A DNA stretch of 64,000 nucleotides from Pseudidiomarina planktonica. Its GTDB lineage: Bacteria; Pseudomonadota; Gammaproteobacteria; Enterobacterales; Alteromonadaceae. A program made the translations under genes and the position numbers. This document shows, piece by piece, positions 55,954-64,000 of the stretch. The notes beneath the pieces are model-generated. The model made no database searches. It saw only the letters and a program-made list of their open reading frames with translations, and was not told the DNA's origin. The stretch lies in the NCBI RefSeq assembly GCF_900177775.1, contig NZ_FXWH01000001.1:620001-684000 (forward strand), in the 5' to 3' direction. Each line of letters opens with the position of its first letter. The first letter of the stretch is position 1.

Positions 55954-55990
55954 GAGGAGCCCGGTGCGTAAGTACCGGGCTTTTTTTATG
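55954..55990 (+). promoter_or_regulatory. Terminator-like hairpin overlapping the start of the CBS/DUF294 gene
   Basis: An 8-bp perfect GC-rich stem (AGCCCGGT at 55958-55965, ACCGGGCT at 55974-55981) with an 8-nt loop is followed by seven T residues that run straight into the ATG at 55988. A GAGGAG ribosome site (55954-55959) is at the foot of the stem. The structure could terminate transcription after the symporter gene, or, when folded, bring the ribosome site next to the start codon. Confidence 0.75.
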
Positions 55991-57841
55991 AAACCAGATT
56001 TTGCGGAAGTCGAAAATTTCTTAGCGGATTGTCCGCCCTTTGATCAGCTTGATACTGAGCTGCGGCAGTGGGCCATTCGCCAAATGCAGGCTGCTTATGT
56101 AAATGAGCACAATGCCAACGACATTGTAAAAGAAGCACGCCCGGCATTATTTATTGTGCGCTCCGGCGTGTACGATTTGCGCGCGGCCGACGACCGGCTG
56201 ATTGACCGGCTGGAAGAAGCCGACTTATTTGGCTACCCCTCTATGTTAAGTGGCAGGCCTATTACCAACCGTGTGAAAACTATTCAAGACGGGGTGGTAT
56301 ATATTTTACCGCAAGCGGCTTTTGATGAACTGCGCAGCAGTTGCAAGCCGTTTGAGCAATACTTTATTAAGGCACATGGCCAGCGCTTGCTGACGGAAGA
56401 GCAGGACCGCGCCGGCAGTGACTGGAGTGACAAGCTGGTAAGCAGTGTGGTGAGCATGAAGCCAGTGAGCCTGCCCAGTCACACACCGATTCAGGAAGCT
56501 GCCAAAGTAATGGCGGAGCACAAGATCTCCTCGGTGCTGATTATTGATTCCATTAAGCAGGACGAGCGCGACAAAGAGCATCTGGTTGGTATTTTAACCG
56601 ACCGCGATATTCGCAACCGGGTAGTGGCGCGTGGGCTTTCGTACGACGTAGCCGTGAGCGCGGTCATGACGCAAACCCCCGCTACTGTGTATGGCCGTCA
56701 GTCGCTGGTGGATGCGCTAACTGTCATGACGCAAAGCAACATTCACCATCTGCCAGTGCTGGATGACAACGACAACCTGCTGGGTATGGTAACCACTACC
56801 GACTTAATGCGGCAGCAACGTAGTGAACCTGTGTTTCTCATTAGTGCTATTTATAAAGCCCGTACCAAAGAAGAGCTGGTTGCTGAAGCTAAGAATATTC
56901 CCGAATACATGCAAACCTTTGCCGGGCGGGTGCGTGACACCTCGGTGCTGGGGCGTTTGCTGGCCTCGCTAACCGATGGCATGACCCGTCAGCTTATTCA
57001 TATGTACGAACGCGAGCACGGCGTGGCGCCGGCACCTTATGCCTGGATTGCCTTTGGTTCGCAGGGGCGTGAAGACCAAACTTTAAGTTCGGATCAGGAC
57101 AACGGCCTGCTGCTTAGCAACGACTTAAACGATGCGAAGAAAGAGTGGTTTAAAGGGCTGGGCGAGTACGTGTGTCAGGGCTTGTACGAATGCGGTATTC
57201 CGTTGTGCCCGGGCAACATTATGGCCAGCAACCCGGATTGCCGGCGCAGTTTAAACGGCTGGATTGAGCGGTTTGAGAAATGGACCCAAAGCCCAACGCC
57301 GAAAGCCCTGATGTATTGCCAGATATTCTTCGATTGTCGGCTAATTGAAGGCAACAGCGGTTTGTATCACAAGTTTCGTGAACAAGTGATTAAGCTGGGT
57401 AAAACCGATGTGTTTATTGCTAACCTGGCGATACTGGTGAATCAGATTAATGTGCCGCTGGGGCTGTTTAACAGCTTAAAAGCTGACCATGACTTGATTG
57501 ATATAAAACGTTACGGGCTGGCCATTATTAACGACGTAGCACGATTGTATGCGTTGCAGGCTGGTTTAGAGGTGCCACAAACAACCAAGCGGTTGCAGGA
57601 GTTACGCGGTAGCCGCTTATTAAATCGGCGCGACAACCAGTCGTTACAGGAAGCCTGGCAGTTTTTGGCGCAGTTACGGCTGAACCACCAGTTAGAGGTG
57701 TGGGGTACTGACGAGCCGAAGAATAAATTAAACCCGGATCAGCTGAGCACGCTTACCCGGCGGCAGTTAAAATCAGCCTTTCGTATTATAAAAGAGGCGC
57801 AGCAGGGCGTTGGCCTGAAGTTCGGCCGGCAGGGTTACTAA
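55988..57841 (+). CDS. CBS-domain protein with DUF294 nucleotidyltransferase-like domains
   Basis: This 617-residue cytoplasmic protein has an N-terminal cyclic-nucleotide-binding-like domain (about 1-135, start LADCPPFDQL), two CBS motifs (about 155-285, with ILTDRDIRNRVV and LGMVTTTDLMRQQ), a DUF294 nucleotidyltransferase-like domain (IAFGSQGREDQTLSSDQDNGLL, about 360) and a substrate-binding C-terminal domain. It commonly follows the DUF4212-symporter pair, where it may act as a regulator. The ATG at 55988 fits the family; an in-frame GTG at 55964 is closer to the ribosome site. The exonuclease gene starts 2 bp after it. Confidence 0.87.
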   Translation: MKPDFAEVENFLADCPPFDQLDTELRQWAIRQMQAAYVNEHNANDIVKEARPALFIVRSGVYDLRAADDRLIDRLEEADLFGYPSMLSGRPITNRVKTIQDGVVYILPQAAFDELRSSCKPFEQYFIKAHGQRLLTEEQDRAGSDWSDKLVSSVVSMKPVSLPSHTPIQEAAKVMAEHKISSVLIIDSIKQDERDKEHLVGILTDRDIRNRVVARGLSYDVAVSAVMTQTPATVYGRQSLVDALTVMTQSNIHHLPVLDDNDNLLGMVTTTDLMRQQRSEPVFLISAIYKARTKEELVAEAKNIPEYMQTFAGRVRDTSVLGRLLASLTDGMTRQLIHMYEREHGVAPAPYAWIAFGSQGREDQTLSSDQDNGLLLSNDLNDAKKEWFKGLGEYVCQGLYECGIPLCPGNIMASNPDCRRSLNGWIERFEKWTQSPTPKALMYCQIFFDCRLIEGNSGLYHKFREQVIKLGKTDVFIANLAILVNQINVPLGLFNSLKADHDLIDIKRYGLAIINDVARLYALQAGLEVPQTTKRLQELRGSRLLNRRDNQSLQEAWQFLAQLRLNHQLEVWGTDEPKNKLNPDQLSTLTRRQLKSAFRIIKEAQQGVGLKFGRQGY

Positions 57842-57843
57842 TT

Positions 57844-58506
57844 ATGGCTTTTAACCTGAAGCTGAATGCGCTGGCGAACTGGCTGGAGCGGCGCGCCACG
57901 CTGGCGCAGCCCTGGCGGCAATTGCGCTATGTCGCGCTTGACTTGGAAACCACTGGGCTGGACGCCCAGCAGGACTCCTTGCTGGCTATGGCCTGGCTGA
58001 ATATTCAGCCGCCGTTAATGGACTATGGCTCAGCGCAATATCACGTGATGGGGCGTAAAGGGCGCGACTTAAAACGAGATTTAAAACAAAGCCCGGTTAT
58101 TCACGGGTTGTTGGAACGTGATTTTTTGCGTAGCTCCGAGCCACAGCAAACCCTACGGGTGCTGAGCCGGGTGTTAAATGATGCGGTATTGGTTTGCCAT
58201 CATGTGTCGCTGGACTGGCAGTTTCTGCAAGCCGCGGCGAAGCGCTATAACGTAACCCTGAAGCCGTTGGCTTTTTTTGACACCCTGCAGTTTGAGCGGC
58301 GCCGCATGCAGCAGCAAAACGAACAGCCCAAACCCGGTGAACTCACCCTAAGTGCCTGCCGCGCCAAATACAATTTGCCCATGTATGGCAATCACCATGC
58401 GTTTTCGGATGCACTGGGTTGCGGTGAGTTGTTTCTGGCGCAGGTGTATCAGTACTGTGGCAATGAACCTATAAAAGCCAGAAAAATAGTTCAAACCAAG
58501 TGGTAA
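57844..58506 (+). CDS. DnaQ-like 3'-5' exonuclease (DEDDh)
   Basis: This 220-residue exonuclease of the DnaQ/PolC type has D33 and E35 in LDLETTGLD, a middle CHHVSLDWQFL segment, and HHAFSDALGCGELF, which gives the histidine and final aspartate of the DEDDh set. It is typically found at the end of the DUF4212-symporter-CBS operon, though why is not known. It follows the CBS gene by 2 bp and is followed by a structured 90-bp leader. Confidence 0.88.
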   Translation: MAFNLKLNALANWLERRATLAQPWRQLRYVALDLETTGLDAQQDSLLAMAWLNIQPPLMDYGSAQYHVMGRKGRDLKRDLKQSPVIHGLLERDFLRSSEPQQTLRVLSRVLNDAVLVCHHVSLDWQFLQAAAKRYNVTLKPLAFFDTLQFERRRMQQQNEQPKPGELTLSACRAKYNLPMYGNHHAFSDALGCGELFLAQVYQYCGNEPIKARKIVQTKW

Positions 58507-58529
58507 GGGGTTAAGTTTATTACGATCTG

Positions 58530-58590
58530 GCCGATAAATTTTGCATGAACACCTGTAGCAACAGCTACAGATTTGCAAAATCGGCGAGGT
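58530..58590 (+). promoter_or_regulatory. Structured leader before the first FlgO-domain gene
   Basis: An inner perfect hairpin (CTGTAGC, loop AACA, GCTACAG; 58553-58570) sits inside an outer stem (TTTTGCA / TGCAAAA, extended by GCCGAT / ATCGGC with a small A-rich bulge). The outer stem ends just before the GAGGTCAGG ribosome site of the gene at 58597. No T tract follows, so a regulatory leader is more likely than a terminator. Confidence 0.55.
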
Positions 58591-58596
58591 CAGGTC

Positions 58597-59223
58597 ATGA
58601 CAGCACTACTTAAGTTTGTATCCAGCATTCGTATGCGCAGTTCACTAGGTGCTTGCCTGCCAGCGGTGCTGGTGGTGTTGTTGTTAAGCCTACCCGGTGC
58701 CGCACAGGCGCAGGTTGAAGGTTTTCAGTCGGCTGCTGCCAAACTCAGCACTACTTTAGCAGCACAACTACAAAACTCTGCCTATGCTGAACATGGCCTG
58801 GCGCTCACCAGCATGGTTGATGCCCACACCCTGAGCTTATTCCCCGCTACCGACTCGTTAGCGCCGGTTGGCCAGCAACTTACCGAAGCTATGTACACCG
58901 AATTAGGCCAGCGTCAGGTAAACCTGATTGACGTACGTGGCCGCAACTACATTGAAATTAATCCGCAGGCTGAATTAAACCTGAGCCGCGAGCTGGCCAA
59001 CTTGAATCCGCGCATTCGCGCTGATTTGGTGCTAGTAGCCACTATGGCGCGCCGCGACCACGGCGTAATGGTACACACCCGTATTCTGACTTTGCGCGAT
59101 CAACAAGTTGTTGCCAGCGCCAGTGAGTATTTGGCCAAGCGCCTGTACTGGAACCAGCGTCAGGTAGAAATAATTGATGGTATGCCGGAACGGACCACCG
59201 CCAACGGAGGAATTGGACAATGA
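58597..59223 (+). CDS. FlgO-domain exported protein
   Basis: This 208-residue protein has a long N-terminal region and a Sec signal (cleavage near AQAQ, about residue 39) without a lipobox. The mature part (LTEAMYTELGQRQVNLIDVRG, ADLVLVATMARRDHGVMVHTRIL) matches the FlgO domain, known from Vibrio outer-membrane proteins needed for flagellar stability. No flagellar genes lie in the window, so the role may differ. The start at 58597 has AGG just upstream. It overlaps the next gene by 4 bp. Confidence 0.75.
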   Translation: MTALLKFVSSIRMRSSLGACLPAVLVVLLLSLPGAAQAQVEGFQSAAAKLSTTLAAQLQNSAYAEHGLALTSMVDAHTLSLFPATDSLAPVGQQLTEAMYTELGQRQVNLIDVRGRNYIEINPQAELNLSRELANLNPRIRADLVLVATMARRDHGVMVHTRILTLRDQQVVASASEYLAKRLYWNQRQVEIIDGMPERTTANGGIGQ

Positions 59224-59822
59224 AACATCTTGCCTTAGTAATAACCGCAGCAGTAAGCGTTGGTCTGGCGGGTTGTAGTTCGCAGTCTGAACCTATGACA
59301 GTGGTGGCCGAACCAACCAACTCTGCACCCGATTATAGTGGCAACCAAGCTATGCTGAGCAGCACGCTGGCGCAGGAGCTTGCGAAGCAGTTGGCCCAGC
59401 CACTGAAACAGCAGGGCGATTCGGCTAAGTTACACTTGGCGGTGACTGATTTGGTAGAAGTAACCAGCCAGTACAATGACGCTACGCCACTAAGCCAGTT
59501 ATTTAGCGAAAACCTGATTTATGCGCTGCACCAACAAAAGCTGCGCCTGGTGGATTACAAAACCACAGATTATATTCGCGTAACCCCACAGGGTGACTTT
59601 GCCTTAAGCCGCGATTACATGGAACTGGATGAAATATCGCCGGTAACTCACATGTTGGTAGGAACTATGGCGGAACATAATGAAGGCTTTATTGTGAATG
59701 CTCGTGTGGTGCACGCTCAATCGAACACTGTGGTAAGTTCTGGTCAGGTATTTATTCCTGCCGTGGTAGCGCAAGACCTGCGTGCCAGCCAGGGCGGCCT
59801 GCTGCGCGCCGGCTCTGAATAA
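59220..59822 (+). CDS. FlgO-domain outer-membrane lipoprotein
   Basis: This 200-residue lipoprotein (lipobox LAGC, Cys at 19) has a FlgO domain with the same layout as its upstream neighbour: LFSENLIYALHQQKLRLVDYKTTDYI, and HMLVGTMAEHNEGFIVNARVV. The two are tandem paralogues, coupled by a 4-bp overlap (ATGA). One is soluble or membrane-associated, and the other is lipid-anchored, which suggests that they act as partners. Confidence 0.78.
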   Translation: MKHLALVITAAVSVGLAGCSSQSEPMTVVAEPTNSAPDYSGNQAMLSSTLAQELAKQLAQPLKQQGDSAKLHLAVTDLVEVTSQYNDATPLSQLFSENLIYALHQQKLRLVDYKTTDYIRVTPQGDFALSRDYMELDEISPVTHMLVGTMAEHNEGFIVNARVVHAQSNTVVSSGQVFIPAVVAQDLRASQGGLLRAGSE

Positions 59823-59853
59823 CCCTCTTACCTTTTACTAGCGCCAGCTGAGC

Positions 59854-59930
59854 TGGCGTCCCCGGTAGGATTCGAACCTACGACCTGCCCCTTAGGAGGG
59901 GGCTGCGCTATCCAGCTGTGCCACGGGGAC
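59854..59930 (-). tRNA. tRNA-Arg (anticodon CCT)
   Basis: Read on the minus strand, the 77-nt gene begins GTCCCCGTGGC and ends GGGGAC plus discriminator G and an encoded CCA. The anticodon arm is GCCCC, loop CTCCTAA, GGGGC, giving anticodon CCT, which reads AGG. The T arm has the canonical GTTCGAATC loop. A perfect palindrome (CGCCAGCT G AGCTGGCG) overlaps the 3' end but has no T tract. Confidence 0.95.
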
Positions 59931-60315
59931 GCGGCGGGTGCACTTTACTATAACTTCTCGGTAAAAAACCACCTTCTGTAAACCTAGCCACTATGATCTC
60001 AGATCAAGAGCTCGTTAACTAATAGTTAGTGGGGTTGACAAATTTTGACACAGAATTTATAACATCAGGTGTCGGAGGCTAGATGATAACAGGATTTCAC
60101 CTGTTTGAAGAAAAGTTCCCGAAAGAATGAAAAATATTGATTTTAAGTTGCTTTGTAGGTTGCTGCATTCAATATAATTCATTACTATCAATATATGATC
60201 GGCTAAAATTAGTGCGCTAAAGCATATTTTTTGTTGGTCAAAAACGAGCACGAACTGCCTTTCCGTGCCAGTTAAAAACCGAGTAAATCACTATTAAGTG
60301 ATCCAGGGAGTCAAT
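59931..60315 (+). promoter_or_regulatory. Control region of the TonB receptor with a sigma-70-like promoter
   Basis: TTGACA (60035-60040) and TATAAC (60058-60063) are separated by 17 bp, a near-consensus promoter pointing toward the receptor gene. The resulting leader would be about 245 nt. A second TATAAT (60173-60178) lies nearer but without a good -35. A small inverted repeat (AACAGG / CCTGTT) is in the leader. No coding frame of interest is seen in this 385-bp stretch. Confidence 0.6.
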
Positions 60316-63174
60316 ATGTATACTAATAACAAACTAGCTAAGTCTATCCGCTTAGCGCTAATGTTCGGTGGCGCTTCGGTTGCTCTTTCAAGTACTGCTA
60401 ACGCGCAGGAAGAGAGCACAGGCGAAGAAGCTGCTCAAGAACGTATCCAGGTAACAGGTTCTCGTATCAGCCGTACTGATTATGAGTCTTCTAGCCCGGT
60501 ACAAATCACTTCAGCTGAAGAAATTAAACTGTCAGGTTACACCCGTATCGAAGATTTGATGAACAGCCTGCCACAGGTTGAAGCATCACAAACTTCTTTC
60601 ATCGCTAACGGCGCATCTGGTGTTGCTAACCTTGACTTACGTGGTATGGGTGCTAACCGTACCTTAGTACTGATGAACGGCCGTCGTCTGCAGCCAGGTG
60701 GTGTTTATTCACAAGCACCTGACGTAAACCAGATTCCATCTGCTCTTGTTAAGCGCGTTGAAGTGCTGACTGGTGGTGGTTCTGCAACTTACGGTGCTGA
60801 CGCTGTTGCTGGTGTTGTTAACTTTGTAATGGACGACGACTTTTCAGGCCTTGAGCTTGTAGTTGGTGGTTCAGGTTACCAGCACGACAACGACAACGAA
60901 TACATCCAGGGTTTAATGGATGACCGTAACTTCGTATACCCTACAGGTAACTCTGGTATCGACGGTAAAGCGTTCAATATCGATTTAACTATGGGTGGCG
61001 ATTTTGCTGATGGCAAAGGTCACGCAACTGCATACGCTACATGGCGTACAATTGATGAATTGCGTCAAGAATCACGTGACTATTCATCATGTGCTCTGAA
61101 CTCTGCAGGTACTGCTTGTGGTGGTTCTGGTACTACTCCAAACCCTAACTTCTACTTCTATCCTTCAGTAGACGGTACACCAGACTACTCACAACAAGTA
61201 TTCTGGACCTTAGATCCAAACAGCAACTTCATTCCAAGTGAAGGCAACGTATATAACTACGCGCCTGTTAACCACTTCATGCGTCCGGATGAGCGTTATA
61301 CTTTAGGTGCTTTTGTAGACTACGAAGTAAACGAAAACTTCCGTCCGTACATGGAAATTAGCTACATGCACAACCGTACTAAAGCGCAAATCGCTGAGTC
61401 CGGTATTTTCTACAACTTCTTCTCATTCGATATCGACAACCCACTGTTCAGCGACTCACAACGTCAGCAGTTCCGTGATCAGTTCGGTGCTGGTACTGAA
61501 GAAGTTTCTGCATACATCGGTAAACGTAACGTTGAAGGCGGTCCTCGTGCCTCTGTACTTGAGCACAGCTCATACCGTTTAGTAGCTGGTTCTGAAGGTT
61601 ACCTGGGTGATGCATGGTCATACGACGTATCATTCCAGTATGGTTCTACCTCTTCATCTTCTGTTTACATCAATGACTTCTTCACTCCGCGTATCGGTGA
61701 AGCAATTGGTGCAATCGGTTCTAATGACTGTGTAGACCCTTGTATCCCGTACGAAGTATTTACCTTTAACGGCGTAACTGCTGAGCAAGCTGATCCAATC
61801 AAGGGTACTGGTATCCTGAATGGTGTAACTACTCAGCGCGTATTCAACGCATTCGCTACTGGTGAATTCGACTACTCAATTCCTTCTTCATCTTACCCAA
61901 TTGCTGCGGTAATCGGTGTTGAAAACCGTGAAGTAGACTTCGAACGTACTTCTGATGAAGTATTCGCCCAAGGCCTGTTGGCTGGTCAAGGTGGACCAAC
62001 TCCAAGTCTGACTGGTGGTTACAATGTTCGCGAAGTATTCGGTGAATTAAGTGTTCCATTATTAGACAACGCTACTGCTGTTGACAGCTTAACTCTTGAA
62101 CTGGGTGGTCGTTACTCTGACTACAACACTTCAGGCGGCGAAACTGCATATAAAGTAGCAATCGATTACAACCCAACTGCAGACTGGAAAGTTCGTGCCA
62201 GCTTCAACCGTGCGGTGCGTGCACCAAACATTGCTGAACTGTTCGCACAACAGAGCTTAGGTTTGTGGCAAGGTACTGACCCTTGTGCCGGTTCAGATCC
62301 AGAGCTTAGCCAAGCAGCTTGTGCTAACACTGGTGTAACTGCGGCTCAATACGGCAACGTATCTACCAGCCCAGCTTCTCAGTACAACGGTTTCTTCGGT
62401 GGTAACCCGAACCTAGACCCAGAGATTGCTGACACCTTAACTTTCGGTGTTGTTGGTAACCCAATCGAAAACCTGAACTTCAGTGTTGATTACTTCAATA
62501 TCGATCTGGAAGAAGTTATCGGTACTATCTCTCCTGAGTTAACTATCACTCAGTGTGGTGAAACCGGTCTGGCAGTATTCTGTGACAACATCCAGCGTTC
62601 AGCTACTGGTAACTTGTGGCAAGGTGATGAGAACCGCGTAACCGCGACTAACATCAACTTAGCAACTCGTACCGTAAGTGGTGTTGACGTTAGCGCTAAC
62701 TACCAAATCGACGACGTACTTGGCGGTACTGTTAACGCTAAGATGATTGGTAGCTACAGCTTGGAAAAAGAATACAACCCAATTCCAGGTGTTGAGTCTG
62801 CAGTATACGATTGTTCTGGTTTGATCAGCGTAGACTGTTTCCCACAACCAGATTGGCGTCACAGCTTAACAGTTAGCTATGCATCTGATGCTGACTGGAC
62901 TGCAAACGTGAAATGGCGTTACTTCGGCGGCGTGGACTATGACGGAACTACTGATCAATTAGTAGCTGACGGCTTAGGTTCACAAAGCTACATCGACTTG
63001 AATGGTGCGTTTGACGTAACTGAAAACGTTTCATTCCTGATTGGTGTTAACAACGTGCTAGACAAAGAAGCTCCAATGGTAGGTAGTAGCTTAGCTACTA
63101 ACGCAAACACCGTTGCTGGTTTCTACGACACATTAGGTCGTTACCTGCACGCTAGCGTAACTTTCCGTTTCTAA
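60316..63174 (+). CDS. TonB-dependent outer-membrane receptor
   Basis: This 952-residue receptor has a signal peptide (cleavage near ANAQE, about residue 30), a TonB-box region and a plug domain (RIQVTGSRISRTDYESSSPVQI, VEVLTGGGSATYGADAVAGVVNF), and a C-terminal beta-barrel ending in phenylalanine (SVTFRF). The GSRI-type plug and large size are typical of Alteromonadales receptors for oligomers such as peptides or glycans; the ligand is unknown. AGGGAG lies 6 bp before the ATG at 60316; a GTG frame at 60298 is less likely. Codon use is strongly biased, as in a highly expressed gene. Confidence 0.94.
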   Translation: MYTNNKLAKSIRLALMFGGASVALSSTANAQEESTGEEAAQERIQVTGSRISRTDYESSSPVQITSAEEIKLSGYTRIEDLMNSLPQVEASQTSFIANGASGVANLDLRGMGANRTLVLMNGRRLQPGGVYSQAPDVNQIPSALVKRVEVLTGGGSATYGADAVAGVVNFVMDDDFSGLELVVGGSGYQHDNDNEYIQGLMDDRNFVYPTGNSGIDGKAFNIDLTMGGDFADGKGHATAYATWRTIDELRQESRDYSSCALNSAGTACGGSGTTPNPNFYFYPSVDGTPDYSQQVFWTLDPNSNFIPSEGNVYNYAPVNHFMRPDERYTLGAFVDYEVNENFRPYMEISYMHNRTKAQIAESGIFYNFFSFDIDNPLFSDSQRQQFRDQFGAGTEEVSAYIGKRNVEGGPRASVLEHSSYRLVAGSEGYLGDAWSYDVSFQYGSTSSSSVYINDFFTPRIGEAIGAIGSNDCVDPCIPYEVFTFNGVTAEQADPIKGTGILNGVTTQRVFNAFATGEFDYSIPSSSYPIAAVIGVENREVDFERTSDEVFAQGLLAGQGGPTPSLTGGYNVREVFGELSVPLLDNATAVDSLTLELGGRYSDYNTSGGETAYKVAIDYNPTADWKVRASFNRAVRAPNIAELFAQQSLGLWQGTDPCAGSDPELSQAACANTGVTAAQYGNVSTSPASQYNGFFGGNPNLDPEIADTLTFGVVGNPIENLNFSVDYFNIDLEEVIGTISPELTITQCGETGLAVFCDNIQRSATGNLWQGDENRVTATNINLATRTVSGVDVSANYQIDDVLGGTVNAKMIGSYSLEKEYNPIPGVESAVYDCSGLISVDCFPQPDWRHSLTVSYASDADWTANVKWRYFGGVDYDGTTDQLVADGLGSQSYIDLNGAFDVTENVSFLIGVNNVLDKEAPMVGSSLATNANTVAGFYDTLGRYLHASVTFRF

Positions 63175-63193
63175 GTAGTAGAAATGGTTGAAG

Positions 63194-63221
63194 AAAACGG
63201 CGGCTTCGGCCGCCGTTTTTA
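63194..63221 (+). terminator. Intrinsic terminator after the TonB receptor
   Basis: An 11-bp perfect stem (AAAACGGCGGC / GCCGCCGTTTT) is closed by a TTCG tetraloop on a C-G pair, an exceptionally stable loop, and ends in a T run. It separates the receptor from the TPR gene. Confidence 0.95.
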
Positions 63222-63260
63222 TATCTAAGACATATACATTGTATTAAGTAGGCAACTTTT

Positions 63261-64000
63261 ATGAGCGTGAATACCAATTTAAACCCCGCTGAAGAACTCA
63301 CCATGCAGGTGAAGAAGTATGCAAATGCTGGAGAGTACGAGAAAGCGTTGCAGTTGGTGCAAGCTGTAGTTCATGAAAACGTAGAGTCAGTAGCCATGCT
63401 GCACACCGCGTTCCAATTGACAGCCCGATTGAATAGATTGGATTTAGCGCTGAATTATGTAGACCGCGCCTTAGCACAAGCGCCTGAACAACCGGTATTT
63501 TTACTAAATAAAATACAAACTCTGTTGCGCTTAAAACGGCGTGAAGAGGTGCTAGAGCTGACCGAAAGGGCCGGCAAATTACTCACTGATAATGCGAAGT
63601 ATCAACACGCAATCAGCAAAATTTATACGCAACTGGACATGCCCGCGAAGGCGCTTCCAGTGCTAGAAGAGTTGGTTAAAAATAATCCTGATGAAACCGA
63701 CTACCGTTATGATTTAGCTTTGTGTCAGTTCTTCTTGAACGACACTAAAGCCGCAGAGAAAAACCTGGATAAGGTTATTGCAGCGAACCCTGAAGGCGCC
63801 CCGGCGGCCATTCACGTGCGTTCCGCTTTGCGTAAACAAACCAAGAAAAACAATCACATCGAGTTTTTAACTGAGCGCACTAAGTCGGACGACATTAAAG
63901 ACGTGCCCGTATGGTTTGCGCTAGCCAAAGAATATGAAGACCTTGGCGAATTTGATGAATCTTTTAAAGCATTAGAAGCTGGCAATAAGCTGAAGCGCAG
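63261..64000 (+). CDS. Tetratricopeptide repeat protein, possibly a TPR-sulfotransferase (3' end outside window)
   Basis: The frame is open from ATG 63261 to the right edge (246 codons). The visible part is helical TPR repeats (YANAGEYEKALQLVQAV, LNRLDLALNYVDRALAQAP, LDMPAKALPVLEELVKNNP), ending with LAKEYEDLGEFDESFKALEAGNKLKR-like sequence that often precedes a sulfotransferase domain. That domain is not in the window, so the enzyme assignment is inference. The TonB receptor plus TPR-sulfotransferase pair is common in Alteromonadales. Confidence 0.75.
   Translation, partial: MSVNTNLNPAEELTMQVKKYANAGEYEKALQLVQAVVHENVESVAMLHTAFQLTARLNRLDLALNYVDRALAQAPEQPVFLLNKIQTLLRLKRREEVLELTERAGKLLTDNAKYQHAISKIYTQLDMPAKALPVLEELVKNNPDETDYRYDLALCQFFLNDTKAAEKNLDKVIAANPEGAPAAIHVRSALRKQTKKNNHIEFLTERTKSDDIKDVPVWFALAKEYEDLGEFDESFKALEAGNKLKR

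Noticed and set aside
59842-59858. Perfect palindrome beside the tRNA as a terminator
   Set aside because: There is no T tract on either strand, the loop is 1 nt, and one arm reaches into the tRNA 3' end.
59854-59930. tRNA-Arg as an integration site for an island
   Set aside because: No integrase gene and no repeat of the tRNA 3' end were seen in the window.

Overview
The window reads as chromosome of a marine gammaproteobacterium of the Alteromonadales type, probably near Idiomarina or Pseudidiomarina. This is inferred from the gene set (type II secretion gspJ-N, CrbS/CrbR acetate switch, a DUF4212 plus symporter pair, YjbEFGH-type exopolysaccharide genes, a large TonB receptor followed by a TPR protein) and not from any database search. 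The window opens inside gspJ and closes inside a TPR protein gene.

Layout. 1-4233: 3' end of a type II secretion operon (gspJKLMN). 4258-5073: mscS. 5226-9397: yjbE-like gene, terminator, then yjbFGH. 9594-22888: an AT-rich polysaccharide locus with chain-length regulator, polymerase, flippase, glycosyltransferases, UDP-xylose synthase, a nonulosonic-acid module (a fused cytidylyltransferase/PseG-like protein plus a NeuB-like synthase), a pyruvyltransferase, an acetyltransferase and, on the opposite strand, the initiating sugar transferase. 23145-25371: ugd and galE. 25506-28253: a multi-SLBB export protein. 28413-31219: cysD and cysNC. 31430-37352: a second AT-rich, tightly packed six-gene island (two GtrB-like glycosyltransferases, an FAD oxidoreductase, an aldo/keto reductase, GtrA and a polytopic membrane protein), closed by a strong terminator and lying beside a gene remnant. 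37986-44718: cysQ, pgi, a large lipoprotein, an Smr protein and small genes of unknown function. 44802-58506: acetate module, comprising a DcaP-like porin, acs, crbR, a REP/RAYT locus, crbS, DUF4212, a sodium:solute symporter, a CBS/DUF294 protein and an exonuclease. 58597-59822: tandem FlgO-domain genes. 59854-59930: tRNA-Arg(CCT). 60316 onward: a TonB-dependent receptor and a TPR protein.

How the parts fit. The first locus looks like a Wzx/Wzy-type surface polysaccharide system: the 21977 gene would start the lipid-linked unit, the glycosyltransferases extend it, Wzx flips it, Wzy and Wzz polymerise it, and the SLBB protein and/or YjbGH carry it out. ugd, galE and uxs supply UDP-GlcA, UDP-Gal and UDP-Xyl. 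cysDNC and cysQ make PAPS and recycle PAP, either for sulfate assimilation or for sulfation. The second island resembles a Gtr-type lipid-linked sugar modification system with two unusual redox enzymes. The acetate module is a regulator plus its targets; a shared site in front of acs and in front of DUF4212 at matching spacing is probably the CrbR site.

The most unusual structure is a REP system. A RAYT (Y1 HUH transposase) gene sits between crbR and crbS, flanked by paired palindromes with an outward GTAG head, including four tandem 159-bp units. Related paired elements lie in front of cysD, cysQ and pgi. One REP supplies the stop codon of crbS.
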